Of a stretch of DNA of 11,932 nucleotides, positions 1-7,060 are shown piece by piece (position 1 is the stretch's first letter; every line of letters begins with the position of its first letter). A program made the position numbers and the translations under genes. Under the pieces are notes generated by a model. It was not told the DNA's origin. It did no database searches and saw only the letters and a program-made list of their open reading frames with translations. Source of the DNA: Methylococcales bacterium (GTDB taxonomy: Bacteria; Pseudomonadota; Gammaproteobacteria; Methylococcales; Methylomonadaceae); assembly GCA_023134955.1 (NCBI GenBank), contig JAGLUC010000404.1, positions 1 through 11,932 on the forward strand, read 5' to 3'.

Positions 1-16
1 ATAACGGCGTGCGACC

Positions 17-51
17 TGACCCCTGCATCCACTGTGACCCCTGCATCCACT
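17..51. repeat. Two-copy tandem repeat, 18-bp period
   Basis: The 17-bp unit TGACCCCTGCATCCACT occurs at 17-33 and again at 35-51, perfectly repeated. Read on the minus strand it contains GGGGTCA. Similar GGGTCAG-type strings are often seen near REP-associated tyrosine transposases and other dispersed repeats, so the segment may be the edge of such an element lying beyond the left end. That link is inference. The unit is clearly more GC-rich than the AT-rich sequence that follows. Confidence 0.6.
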
Positions 52-95
52 TTTTCTCGTCCCCTTTTTCTTATGGCAGTAATTAAGGTAGGTAA

Positions 96-536
96 TCAAA
101 CAACATCACACCATGAAAATAAAGCTTTTGAATAATCATTTGCAATAAATACGCTATATGTAGAAAAATCATTCTCCAGCAATAAAACCTTATTATCTAA
201 AACCGTATTTTTCGAGAAATACTCTTTCATCCGCATTAAGGATTTTTCTGGGGATTCTTCCAGTTGGCCATGATAAGACCCCATAATATTAAACAGCTCT
301 TTGAGTCGCCCCTCAAGAACCTTATCACTGAGTTTTTTCAACTCAAAGCCCTTGCTCTCTTTTTCATAGCCACCGTCAATCACCTCTAACAGTGTTTGCT
401 CATTGAACTCTTGTGCTTCTACCCAAAGAGATTTTAGTGCCTGCTCATCAGAAGCATAAGAATCATCTGTAATTACCAACAACATATTCCCGATCCCTTC
501 ATCTTCCGATCTTACCTCATAAGATTTTGTAACCAT
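96..536 (-). CDS. Probable immunity protein for the adjacent EndoU toxin
   Basis: This is a 146-residue soluble protein with no signal peptide, no membrane segment and no family that I recognise with certainty. It is rich in Asp and Glu (for example EVRSEDEG near residue 7 and ITDDSYASDE near 22), as is common for proteins that neutralise basic nuclease toxins. It starts at ATG with a good ribosome binding site (AGAGAG, about 5 bases upstream) and follows the toxin gene on the same strand with a 9-bp gap. Toxin followed by small acidic protein is the standard layout of polymorphic toxin/immunity pairs, so the immunity role is inferred from position and composition, not from homology. The reading frame is intact, which suggests selection to keep it. 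Confidence 0.7.
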   Translation of the reverse strand: MVTKSYEVRSEDEGIGNMLLVITDDSYASDEQALKSLWVEAQEFNEQTLLEVIDGGYEKESKGFELKKLSDKVLEGRLKELFNIMGSYHGQLEESPEKSLMRMKEYFSKNTVLDNKVLLLENDFSTYSVFIANDYSKALFSWCDVV

Positions 537-545
537 AAATTCTCT

Positions 546-917
546 CTATAACGGGTGGCCTTGAAGCCAGATACCATCTTTAACGTAATACTGTATTTTT
601 ATCACGCCAAGATTCAGCGTTCCTTTTTTCTTACCCCTGCTCTTGATCCAAGACAGATACAACGAGGCACTTACATATGATTCGCTCCAGCTATCAGGAA
701 ACATCGTTGATTTCTTACGCCTATACCTACCAGTCTTTGTATCCGCCACATTGACCCAAGCTTTATACACACCGCTTAGTTTTTTCCATAGTACCTGTTC
801 AACAGTTGAAACTCCAGCCCCAGCGACACTTGATGATAATGCTGTACTGTGAAACCCTTTGGCCGTTCTATTTTTAATTTCCCCATAGAAAATGTGTTTT
901 ACGTCTACAACTGGCAC
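546..917 (-). CDS. EndoU-family nuclease toxin domain, orphan C-terminal fragment
   Basis: The 123 residues match a bacterial EndoU nuclease domain (BECR fold), the C-terminal warhead of many CdiA, Rhs and related polymorphic toxins. Seen directly: an opening HIFYGEI with His8, a second His in GFHS (His23), the core STMFPDSW at residues 70-77, a preceding basic stretch RRKKS, and an ending IKIQYYVKDG...GHPL. The two His plus a Lys/Thr/Tyr set are the expected RNase catalytic residues; these assignments are inferred from the family. The protein is only the toxin domain: no signal, carrier repeats or pretoxin region. The only usable start is GTG at 917, with no evident ribosome binding site. 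The open frame continues upstream to a stop at 981-983, reading FIHKTVEEPCNKIKCK just before the GTG, which resembles a linker of a longer protein. It is probably a displaced or decayed toxin tip rather than a normal gene. Confidence 0.8.
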   Translation of the reverse strand: MPVVDVKHIFYGEIKNRTAKGFHSTALSSSVAGAGVSTVEQVLWKKLSGVYKAWVNVADTKTGRYRRKKSTMFPDSWSESYVSASLYLSWIKSRGKKKGTLNLGVIKIQYYVKDGIWLQGHPL

Positions 918-1405
918 TTTACATTTAATTTTATTACACGGCTCTTCTACGGTCTTGTGTATAAAATCTGAAATTGATAGTCATTTAATCAATCGATATT
1001 AAGTGTATTTTTTAAGTAGAAAGAGCGTCTGTATTATGCTCTTTTAGCATCAAGCTCAGGACAATTTAATACATCAAGACAGAGAAGAGTCTAATCACAA
1101 CAAATAATAACTATATATTCAATGCCTTAATAAATATCAGTAATCACCACTTATTATCATTATTTACTCACTAATGGACAACTATTTTTAATGATTTAAT
1201 TAAAGAAACACCCTTTTCAACTCTTCCTTTTAATATAACAAAGTTTTCAAATAACTCCTTTTTACACTCGCCACCAAAAACTTACACATCATTCTGAGGG
1301 TCAAACTCCCTCTCGGGACACCATAAGAATAGTTATAGGGTATAAATGCGGTAATCCAGATGAAAAATGAACTACCGCACACACTATTAACCTTAATGAT
1401 TTAAG
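918..1405. other. AT-rich gap without recognisable genes
   Basis: About 490 bp upstream of the toxin fragment and downstream of the PuuD-like gene. Apart from the in-frame extension of the toxin frame to 983, I see no coding sequence that looks real. A 7-bp perfect inverted repeat (TGCGGTA 1347-1353, TACCGCA 1373-1379) with a 19-base loop lies 27 bp past the stop of the PuuD-like gene. It could be a weak transcript end but lacks a clear T run. No carrier domain of a large toxin is detectable here. Confidence 0.5.
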
Positions 1406-2104
1406 TTATAACAAATCTAAAATCAGGAACAATATAACCGTTAAGCCTAAACCACAATAGATGACACCATTAACACTGGTATAAAGCTTCATATTGCCAC
1501 CCTCAGGTAGTTTTTTAAGCGCATCAATATGTTTGATAACGGGGTAAGCGCCATTAAACTCAAGAGCAACTACTACTGCAACGGCAAGAATAAAAGCCAA
1601 AAAACTAAAGCTATGAGGGTAATGCGCAGATGCTCCCATGAAAAATAACATGGGAATAGAGAATAACGTATTAGTTCTTGATGCTAATCCTGCTGTTGCT
1701 AATGCGTCTGCCGCCTCAGGTAAAGCCTTGCCACCACCAGCCACTTGCTTAGCCGATGCCATGACAATTTGTTGATTAGGCCAAATAATTAACCAGACAT
1801 TTAAAAACATAAACAATCCAAGTAGTGCCCCCAGATAAATATCCATGGACATTCCACCGCCTTTAACAGAGAAAATACCTAGTCCAGTTATTAAGGTGAA
1901 CATCGCTCCCCAACGAAACCACCACAAAGCCTTCGGTACTAATTTTTGAATAGCATCAGATTTTGATGATGCATCAGCTTCTTTAAAATATTCAGTCTGG
2001 ACAAAGTTAAAATAATAAAGTAAACCTATCCAAGTAATACCAGCCATAAAATGCCCCCACCTCAGTAGCATTTCTAAACCAAGTTTGGTCGTAATCAAAT
2101 CCAT
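1406..2104 (-). CDS. Integral membrane protein, PuuD-type urate hydroxylase N-terminal domain, no cytochrome c tail
   Basis: A 232-residue multi-pass inner-membrane protein. The sequence matches the membrane domain of bacterial urate hydroxylases (Urate_ox_N family, PuuD): LLRWGHFMAGITWIGLLYYFNF at the first helix (split around His18), a WWFRWGAMFTLITG segment near 61-74, LIIWPNQQ at 105-112, and ASRTNTLFSIPMLFFM at 141-156. About seven hydrophobic helices are visible. Full PuuD proteins carry a C-terminal cytochrome c domain that passes electrons to the respiratory chain; here the protein stops after the last helix and has no CXXCH motif. No purine catabolism genes are nearby, so urate as substrate is uncertain. 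Relatives of this short form are sometimes mislabelled as antitermination protein NusG, which this is not. The start ATG has a good ribosome binding site (AGAGGTG, 5 bases away). Confidence 0.8.
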   Translation of the reverse strand: MDLITTKLGLEMLLRWGHFMAGITWIGLLYYFNFVQTEYFKEADASSKSDAIQKLVPKALWWFRWGAMFTLITGLGIFSVKGGGMSMDIYLGALLGLFMFLNVWLIIWPNQQIVMASAKQVAGGGKALPEAADALATAGLASRTNTLFSIPMLFFMGASAHYPHSFSFLAFILAVAVVVALEFNGAYPVIKHIDALKKLPEGGNMKLYTSVNGVIYCGLGLTVILFLILDLL

Positions 2105-2450
2105 AACAACACCTCTTTTTTATAATTATTGTAAAGTCACATAATGCAAAGAAAATGTGAACAGGGAGTATAAGCACAGACAAGGTTTTAAGGTCAAATA
2201 ATAAATATAAATCGACCTTCTATATTTTATACGTATCACAAGCAATGCCTTGCCAGTAAAGCCTTAAACTACTTACTAAACAAAAATAATTTAATCTATT
2301 AATGGGTAAAATACCGTCATCATTGACTGACTCATATCTGCCTATCAATTTAACTAAAAAGAGGCAAAGTAGATTTAATCAGATGTTTTTACTGTTAGTT
2401 ACTCTAGCCTTTTTTCTTATCAGGCTTTTGATTTTATATAACGCATAGTC
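2105..2450. other. Intergenic AT-rich region
   Basis: A gap of about 345 bp between two minus-strand membrane protein genes. It should hold the promoter of the PuuD-like gene, but I could not choose a convincing -35/-10 pair. A 5-bp stem (AGCCT 2406-2410, AGGCT 2422-2426) lies just past the stop of the small membrane protein gene; its T run is on the wrong side for a minus-strand terminator. I see no gene here. Confidence 0.4.
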
Positions 2451-2888
2451 CTACAATATTCTGATAAAAAACCCCAGCAATAAAATAAAGAAACCTCCAA
2501 TTTCTGCAACCATTAAAGAACCCATAATTATTTTATCGCCAGAAGGGTTATCAGAGTCACGAAGTTGATTATTGGTTTCATTTACGATACCCAACTTTAT
2601 GTAATGAAAAATGGCAATAGCAAAGAATAGCAAAGGCGCAATTGTTGCAAGGATATTCACCCAGTTTGAAAAAATACTGAAATATGCAAAAACTGCAACA
2701 AGAAGAGCTGCAAAGGAATACAAAAATGATGCTCTATGTGCTATATCCACATAGTAAGGTGCTTTAAAATCTTTGCTCTTGATCATGCATGAAAATTTCC
2801 AGGCACCTGTTAATAACCCCGTCATAAAAAATATACCTGCACATGAAATCGCGATAATTGAGGCTGTTTGATTTAGTATTGAATCCAT
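2451..2888 (-). CDS. Small four-helix membrane protein of unknown function
   Basis: A 145-residue protein with four hydrophobic segments at about residues 8-30, 48-70, 74-97 and 120-144, so it should sit in the inner membrane with short loops. A polar loop (NETNNQLRDSDNPSGDK, about 103-119) separates helices three and four. Charged or polar groups near the helix ends include GAWKF (28-32) and YVDIAHRASFLYSFA (46-60); the His-Arg pair at 51-52 at the start of helix two may be functional. I do not recognise a named family with confidence. The start ATG is supported by a strong ribosome binding site (AGGAGA, 7 bases upstream). It is transcribed away from the AraC-type regulator, with only 60 bp between them, so that regulator may control it; this is inferred from layout. 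Confidence 0.75.
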   Translation of the reverse strand: MDSILNQTASIIAISCAGIFFMTGLLTGAWKFSCMIKSKDFKAPYYVDIAHRASFLYSFAALLVAVFAYFSIFSNWVNILATIAPLLFFAIAIFHYIKLGIVNETNNQLRDSDNPSGDKIIMGSLMVAEIGGFFILLLGFFIRIL

Positions 2889-2948
2889 TGCTGCTCTCCT
2901 GATAAAGTGATTAATAGACTTTCAATTCATTGAGCGATTATTTTAACG
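2889..2948. promoter_or_regulatory. Divergent control region between the small membrane protein gene and the AraC-type regulator
   Basis: This 60-bp gap separates two divergent start codons, so it must contain or overlap both promoters, and probably the regulator's binding site. No clear -35/-10 pair or direct repeat stood out, so only the location is supported. Confidence 0.4.
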
Positions 2949-3749
2949 ATGTTGATTAAGAAAAAATTGTACAAAGTGGCTGTTCCTGAAAATCAATATG
3001 TTTTCCGGGCTAACCTTTTTATGTGGCCGGGTTGCACTTTATTTTTTGGGCCTTTGCATGCTTTAGATTTTCATTCAATGGGGGCAATAGCGATAAACGT
3101 GGGACTTTACCAACCATTTCTAATGAAGACCATAAATGGAATGTTTAAACCCTACCATTGTGCCATTATTCCTGCTGGCTGCAAGCATGAATTAAATGCG
3201 TTTGGGAATATTGTTGCTAGTCTGATTATTGAAAAAAATTCTACTGAATATACCTACCTCAGAAAACTTGCTCCTTTTCACACATCCAAAATTACTAACT
3301 TAGCTGATTCTAAATGGATAGAATGTTTTCAAAAGATTTACCAACAAAAACCGACAAAAACAGAAATTTACCAGTTACTCAATCAGCTACTAAATGCAGA
3401 CAATGAGACTGATAAAAATGTAGACCCTCGCATTGACAGAACAATGGAAACTATTCGGCTTGACCCTGGAAATGACTTTAGTCAAGAATACTTGGCTGCT
3501 TCCGTGGAACTTTCTTCCTCCAGATTTAGACATTTATTTCGAGAGCAGTCAGATGTTTCATACCGTCGGTACAGGATGTGGCAACGAGTAGTGTCAGCGA
3601 TGAATATTCTGCACAAAGTTGATAACCTGACTTATGCCGCTATGGAGGCTGGGTTTACAGATTCAGCACATTTTAACCGCTGTTTTCGAGATACTTTTGG
3701 AGTAAACCCATCTCTTGTATTTAAAAATATGGACAGGTTTGAAACCTGA
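2949..3749 (+). CDS. AraC-family transcriptional regulator
   Basis: A 266-residue regulator with a C-terminal AraC/XylS DNA-binding domain. Two helix-turn-helix units are visible: the first around residues 179-199 (EYLAASVELSSSRFRHLFRE), the second around 228-247 (TYAAMEAGFTDSAHFNRCFR), followed by the signature end DTFGVNPS. The N-terminal 150 residues look like a small cupin-type sensor (IIPAGCKHELNAFG near 73-86) but are too diverged to name a ligand. The start at ATG 2949 has only a weak ribosome binding site (GAGCGA about 12 bases upstream). It is divergent from the small membrane protein gene, and the 60-bp gap between them is the natural operator site, an inference from the usual behaviour of such pairs. 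It is the only clear plus-strand gene in the left two thirds of the window. Confidence 0.9.
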   Translation: MLIKKKLYKVAVPENQYVFRANLFMWPGCTLFFGPLHALDFHSMGAIAINVGLYQPFLMKTINGMFKPYHCAIIPAGCKHELNAFGNIVASLIIEKNSTEYTYLRKLAPFHTSKITNLADSKWIECFQKIYQQKPTKTEIYQLLNQLLNADNETDKNVDPRIDRTMETIRLDPGNDFSQEYLAASVELSSSRFRHLFREQSDVSYRRYRMWQRVVSAMNILHKVDNLTYAAMEAGFTDSAHFNRCFRDTFGVNPSLVFKNMDRFET

Positions 3750-3916
3750 CTATTATTCTTAAGTGACTTTTCTGATAACCTGATATAGCCAGTTTTTCGG
3801 GACAACTTACCTATTTATTTTAACATCAGGGAATTTTTCATTAACAAGTTACTATCCTTCTATAATGCAGAAAAATCATATACCCTGAATTCAAGTCAAA
3901 ATTCTACTATAGCCAA

Positions 3917-4669
3917 TTAAAGCAGAAATTCTTCTCTGTTTATTAAAGTTATGGCTTGTTTCTCTGCATCTAACTTATGTTGTGCGGTGTTGTATCCCCA
4001 CAAGGCTAAAAATAACTTCACTGTCTTTAACTTGTCATTTTTTATAATTTTTAACAAGGTGGGTAACATGTCTTCCACAAAATAAATTGTTTCATTCTTA
4101 TGTTTGCTCACCAAATCTGTTAGCACAGCCTCTTTGCTCATATTCCTGCCAAGTCCAAAAATTCTTTCGTCGGCTAGTTGAATATTGTTTGCTTGTAATA
4201 TCTGTTTTACAAAACGCTCTTGTTTGGTGGTGATAATATACCAAGTATCTTGACTGGGAATCTGTTGTAGCTTCTCTGCTATTCTGGGGAAGAGTGGATT
4301 CATCTCCACCCATTCAGTCATATTTTCATTAATCCAGTGATCTCTGGTTTCGCCAAAGAGTTTTTTTAATTGGTCTATATTCAAAGCAGAGTCTTTAAGC
4401 ACTTGCTGAGTTTTTGCCTGATAATCTTCCATAATGGCTTTAACTGTTTCACCATTATTTAATAATCTGACAATTAAAATAGCTTCATAACCCGTTCCCA
4501 TGATGGGACGAATTTCTCTAAACTGGGCTGATAGTTCTTTTGTTGGTAATGCTGTGGAAAAGTCATTCCATATTTGTGAAGCTGCTTTCCAGCCTGAAAT
4601 ACCCGTTTCTAATGCACTATCACAGATTACACCATCAAAATCTAATGCATAAATAATTGCTTGTTTCAT
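3917..4669 (-). CDS. HAD-superfamily hydrolase (probable phosphatase)
   Basis: A 250-residue cytosolic protein with the HAD catalytic motifs in order: motif I LDFDGVICDS with nucleophile Asp10 and acid/base Asp12; a helical cap region at about residues 20-120; motif II IITTKQ with Thr147/Thr148; motif III Lys179; motif IV YFVEDMLPT with Glu199-Asp200. This set predicts a magnesium-dependent phosphatase or phosphoglycolate-like hydrolase; the substrate cannot be read from the sequence. It is the last gene of the ogt-xerD-LpxA-like operon, 36 bp after the LpxA-like gene, with a ribosome binding site AAGG 5 bases before ATG. Co-transcription with a lipid A-type acyltransferase hints at, but does not prove, a role in envelope sugar metabolism. 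Confidence 0.85.
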   Translation of the reverse strand: MKQAIIYALDFDGVICDSALETGISGWKAASQIWNDFSTALPTKELSAQFREIRPIMGTGYEAILIVRLLNNGETVKAIMEDYQAKTQQVLKDSALNIDQLKKLFGETRDHWINENMTEWVEMNPLFPRIAEKLQQIPSQDTWYIITTKQERFVKQILQANNIQLADERIFGLGRNMSKEAVLTDLVSKHKNETIYFVEDMLPTLLKIIKNDKLKTVKLFLALWGYNTAQHKLDAEKQAITLINREEFLL

Positions 4670-4705
4670 GAATACCTTGATTTAACTTTTGTATTGAAAA
4701 TGGAA

Positions 4706-5473
4706 TTAAATTTCCATAAAACCGTGCAAGCCCCTTTTTGATTTAACAGCTAACCAATTTTTTAAATAGACTATCTCTTCAGTCTGTTCCAAATCATCCA
4801 AGCTTTGTTTGTTTTTTAATAATCTATAAGCTGAGGCTAAAACCTTATAGCGATCACCTGTAATTCCAGCCCTTCTTAAGCCAATTGTATTCAAACGATA
4901 ATGCTTAGGCGGTCTATTGCCTATCAACATAAAAGGAATCACATCTTTATTTAGCCCAGTTGTGCCTTGCACGATGGCATAAGAGCCTATTCGGCAAAAC
5001 TGGTGTGCCACTACGCCACCGCCCACAAAGACATTGTCACCAATTTCTACAAATCCACCAATAGCCACATTATTGGCAAAAATAGTATTATTTCCTATGC
5101 TGGAGTCATGGGAAACATGACTGTTATTCATAAAAAAACAGCCTGAACCTATTGAGGTAATTCCTTCTTCAACCGATGCTCTATGTGCAGTAAAGCCTTC
5201 TCTAAACACATTGTTATCGCCTATTTTTAACCATGAGATGGTCTCAGCTTTAAAGCTTATGTCTTGAGGTAATCCACCTAAAACGGCATGTGGATGTAAT
5301 ATATTTCCATTGCCCATTTTGACATAGGGTTGAATCACTGCATGTGCGCCTAATTGACAGTCATCCCCCACCACCACATTATCTTCTATCACTGCAAAAG
5401 CACCTATTTTGGCATTTTCCCCTACCACTGCTGTAGCTGATATATAGGCGGTTGGGTGTATATTTTGTGTCAT
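4706..5473 (-). CDS. LpxA-like acyl-ACP:UDP-N-acetylglucosamine O-acyltransferase
   Basis: A 255-residue left-handed beta-helix protein built from hexapeptide repeats (IHPTAYI, VVGENAKIGAFAVI, and so on to about residue 185) followed by a C-terminal helical part (GLRRAG at 198-203). LpxA adds the first 3-hydroxyacyl chain to UDP-GlcNAc in lipid A synthesis. Compared by eye with E. coli LpxA, the catalytic His is kept (His122 in NNSHVSHDS, matching E. coli His125), as are His157 (E. coli His160) and Gly170 (the chain-length ruler Gly173). E. coli His144, however, corresponds to Phe141, and the region of His191 is changed. The gene starts 4 bp after xerD, with ribosome binding site GAGG, and is not in an lpxD-fabZ-lpxB cluster. 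It could be a second, specialised LpxA-like enzyme; whether it is the genome's main LpxA cannot be told here. Confidence 0.85.
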   Translation of the reverse strand: MTQNIHPTAYISATAVVGENAKIGAFAVIEDNVVVGDDCQLGAHAVIQPYVKMGNGNILHPHAVLGGLPQDISFKAETISWLKIGDNNVFREGFTAHRASVEEGITSIGSGCFFMNNSHVSHDSSIGNNTIFANNVAIGGFVEIGDNVFVGGGVVAHQFCRIGSYAIVQGTTGLNKDVIPFMLIGNRPPKHYRLNTIGLRRAGITGDRYKVLASAYRLLKNKQSLDDLEQTEEIVYLKNWLAVKSKRGLHGFMEI

Positions 5474-5477
5474 TTAA

Positions 5478-6365
5478 TTAGCCTCGTGGATGATATTCTT
5501 TATGTAATAATTTTAATCGTTCCTGTGCAATATGGGTATAGATTTGTGTGGTAGACAGGTCTGAATGTCCTAATAATAATTGCACTACACGTAAATCTGC
5601 ACCATGATTTAGCAAGTGAGTAGCAAAAGCATGTCGTAAGGTATGTGGTGATATTTTTTTGCTTATCTCTGCCTTTTTTGCATAACGTTTGATAATATGC
5701 CAAAAAGCTTGTCGAGTCATATCTGAGCCTCGTTTCGTGACAAACAAATAATCACATTGTCGCTCAGCAAGAATATCAACTCTTGCTCCTGTCATATATT
5801 GCTCTAACCAGCTCATCGCTTGTTCACCCACAGGGACTAAGCGTTCTTTACTACCTTTTCCCATCACTCGGACAAAACCTTGCCTGAAATTTACTTGCTC
5901 AAATTTCAAACCTATCAATTCTGATACTCTTAATCCTGTGGCATAAAGCAATTCCAGCATAACTTTATCTCTAAATCCCAAAGGATCTGTTATTTCTGGC
6001 GCATCTAATAATGAATCAACATCTGTTTCAGATAATGACTCTGGTAATACTCTGCCTATATGAGGTAGCTCTATTAAAAGAGTTGGGTCAACTTTAATAC
6101 TGCCTTCTCTCTGTAAATAACCATAAAAACGACGTAGACTAGACAAAATACGTGCAGATGAGCGACTTCCTACACCTTGCTTATATCGACTTGCCAAAAA
6201 TGAGGTAATGTCTGTTTCTTTGACTTCAACTACAGCTTTTCTTTTCAACCATTTAGCAAAAATGTTTAAATCACTGCCATAAGCCGCTAATGTATTTTGG
6301 CTTAATCCCGACTCAACCCATAAAGCATCTAAAAACAAATCTATTTGTTCTACCGAATCTTTCAT
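5478..6365 (-). CDS. xerD: Tyrosine recombinase XerD
   Basis: A 295-residue site-specific recombinase which, with XerC, resolves chromosome dimers at dif during cell division under FtsK control. The N-terminal core-binding domain (about 1-100, including WVESGLSQNTLAAYGSDL) and the catalytic domain are both complete. Catalytic residues are all visible: Arg146 in ATGLRVSEL, Lys170 in MGKGSKERLVP, His241 and Arg244 in HTLRHAFATH, His267 in LLLGHSDL, and nucleophile Tyr276 in TTQIYTH. Length and sequence fit XerD rather than XerC, and XerD close to the rplS operon is a familiar gammaproteobacterial arrangement. It starts 2 bp after the ogt stop, so translation is probably coupled. Confidence 0.93.
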   Translation of the reverse strand: MKDSVEQIDLFLDALWVESGLSQNTLAAYGSDLNIFAKWLKRKAVVEVKETDITSFLASRYKQGVGSRSSARILSSLRRFYGYLQREGSIKVDPTLLIELPHIGRVLPESLSETDVDSLLDAPEITDPLGFRDKVMLELLYATGLRVSELIGLKFEQVNFRQGFVRVMGKGSKERLVPVGEQAMSWLEQYMTGARVDILAERQCDYLFVTKRGSDMTRQAFWHIIKRYAKKAEISKKISPHTLRHAFATHLLNHGADLRVVQLLLGHSDLSTTQIYTHIAQERLKLLHKEYHPRG

Positions 6366-6367
6366 TA

Positions 6368-6883
6368 TTAATAGTTCTTAATCATTAGATCGGCTTTTTC
6401 AATAGCCAGTAGTTTTTTCTTGATTTCAAATAGCTCACCACTGGTCTCCCCCATATACCCTCCTAACCCTGAAACTGATACTACTCTATGACAAGGTATT
6501 ATTCCTGGAAAAGGATTATCTCTACAGGCATTAGCAACTGCTCTTGCACCAGAACTAATTTTATTGGCTATTTCAGAATAACTAAGGACTTCCCCTGCGG
6601 GTATTCTACAAATTTCAACCCAGACTTTATTTCTAAAAACCGACCCCTGTTTTTGTAGATTAACCGTCAAGTTATATTTTGCAGGATTATTAATATACTG
6701 CTGTATTTTAGTGTTTTTTAAATTTTTATTATTAATCAAAGGAACATCAAGCCAAGTCGTTCTGCTAATAACATCACCAGTCTGATAGACAACTAATTTT
6801 CCAGCACAGGTACCCACTGTAAAGTTGCTTTCCGTTTTGTCTTCCTGCTCTTCCTTTTCTACCCAGCATATTGTTATTGGCAT
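6368..6883 (-). CDS. ogt: Methylated-DNA-[protein]-cysteine S-methyltransferase (Ogt/MGMT type)
   Basis: A 171-residue suicide repair protein that removes methyl groups from O6-methylguanine in DNA onto its own cysteine. The C-terminal domain is typical: FRNKVWVEICRIPAGEVLSY (83-102) with the DNA-binding segment ARAVANACRDNP (113-124) and the active site PCHRVV (130-135), nucleophile Cys131. The N-terminal part (1-75) is diverged and has no zinc-site pattern of Ada. It opens the minus-strand operon, with xerD 2 bp behind it. The ATG is preceded by GAGG 9 bases away. The upstream leader holds an 83-bp palindrome and the terminator of the preceding ribosomal operon, so the gene probably has its own promoter in the 170-bp gap, which I could not place. 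Confidence 0.9.
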   Translation of the reverse strand: MPITICWVEKEEQEDKTESNFTVGTCAGKLVVYQTGDVISRTTWLDVPLINNKNLKNTKIQQYINNPAKYNLTVNLQKQGSVFRNKVWVEICRIPAGEVLSYSEIANKISSGARAVANACRDNPFPGIIPCHRVVSVSGLGGYMGETSGELFEIKKKLLAIEKADLMIKNY

Positions 6884-6913
6884 ATTAATTAACCTCGCCA
6901 GCTTTAATTTGAT

Positions 6914-6996
6914 TTGTAGAGCGCGGCTTCAGTCCGCTATAAGCAGAATGATAATCTAATTTAGTCAAGCATTGCGGACTGAAGACCGCTCTACAA
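6914..6996. repeat. Long imperfect palindrome in the ogt leader
   Basis: The two arms, 6914-6937 and 6974-6996, are inverted copies (TTGTAGAGCG then a GC-rich CTTCAGTCCGC part) differing by about one indel and one base, with a 36-base loop. The pattern GCGCGG-CTTCAGTCCGC recurs in weaker form near 10853 in the ffh-ypjD gap, so this is probably a dispersed repeat of the genome, of the REP or MITE type. It lies between the rplS terminator and the ogt start, so the RNA of the ogt leader could fold into it. Confidence 0.8.
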
Positions 6997-7060
6997 TGCA
7001 CACCAAAACTAATATACTATAAATTACCTAAAACCAAAAAACATTAAATTCCAGGCAAAA

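Noticed and set aside
643..852. Open frame on the plus strand across the toxin gene
   Set aside because: It is antisense to the EndoU domain, whose motifs are clear, and it has no recognisable family or ribosome binding site.
1347..1379. Stem TGCGGTA/TACCGCA as a terminator for the PuuD-like gene
   Set aside because: The loop is long and there is no clear T run on the minus strand; kept only as a note in the gap entry.
2406..2426. Stem AGCCT/AGGCT as a terminator for the small membrane protein gene
   Set aside because: The stem is only 5 bp and the T run follows it on the plus strand, where no gene precedes it.
5478..6365. The tyrosine recombinase as a phage or integron integrase
   Set aside because: Length, motifs and operon position next to the rplS block fit housekeeping XerD, and no attachment site or phage gene is near.
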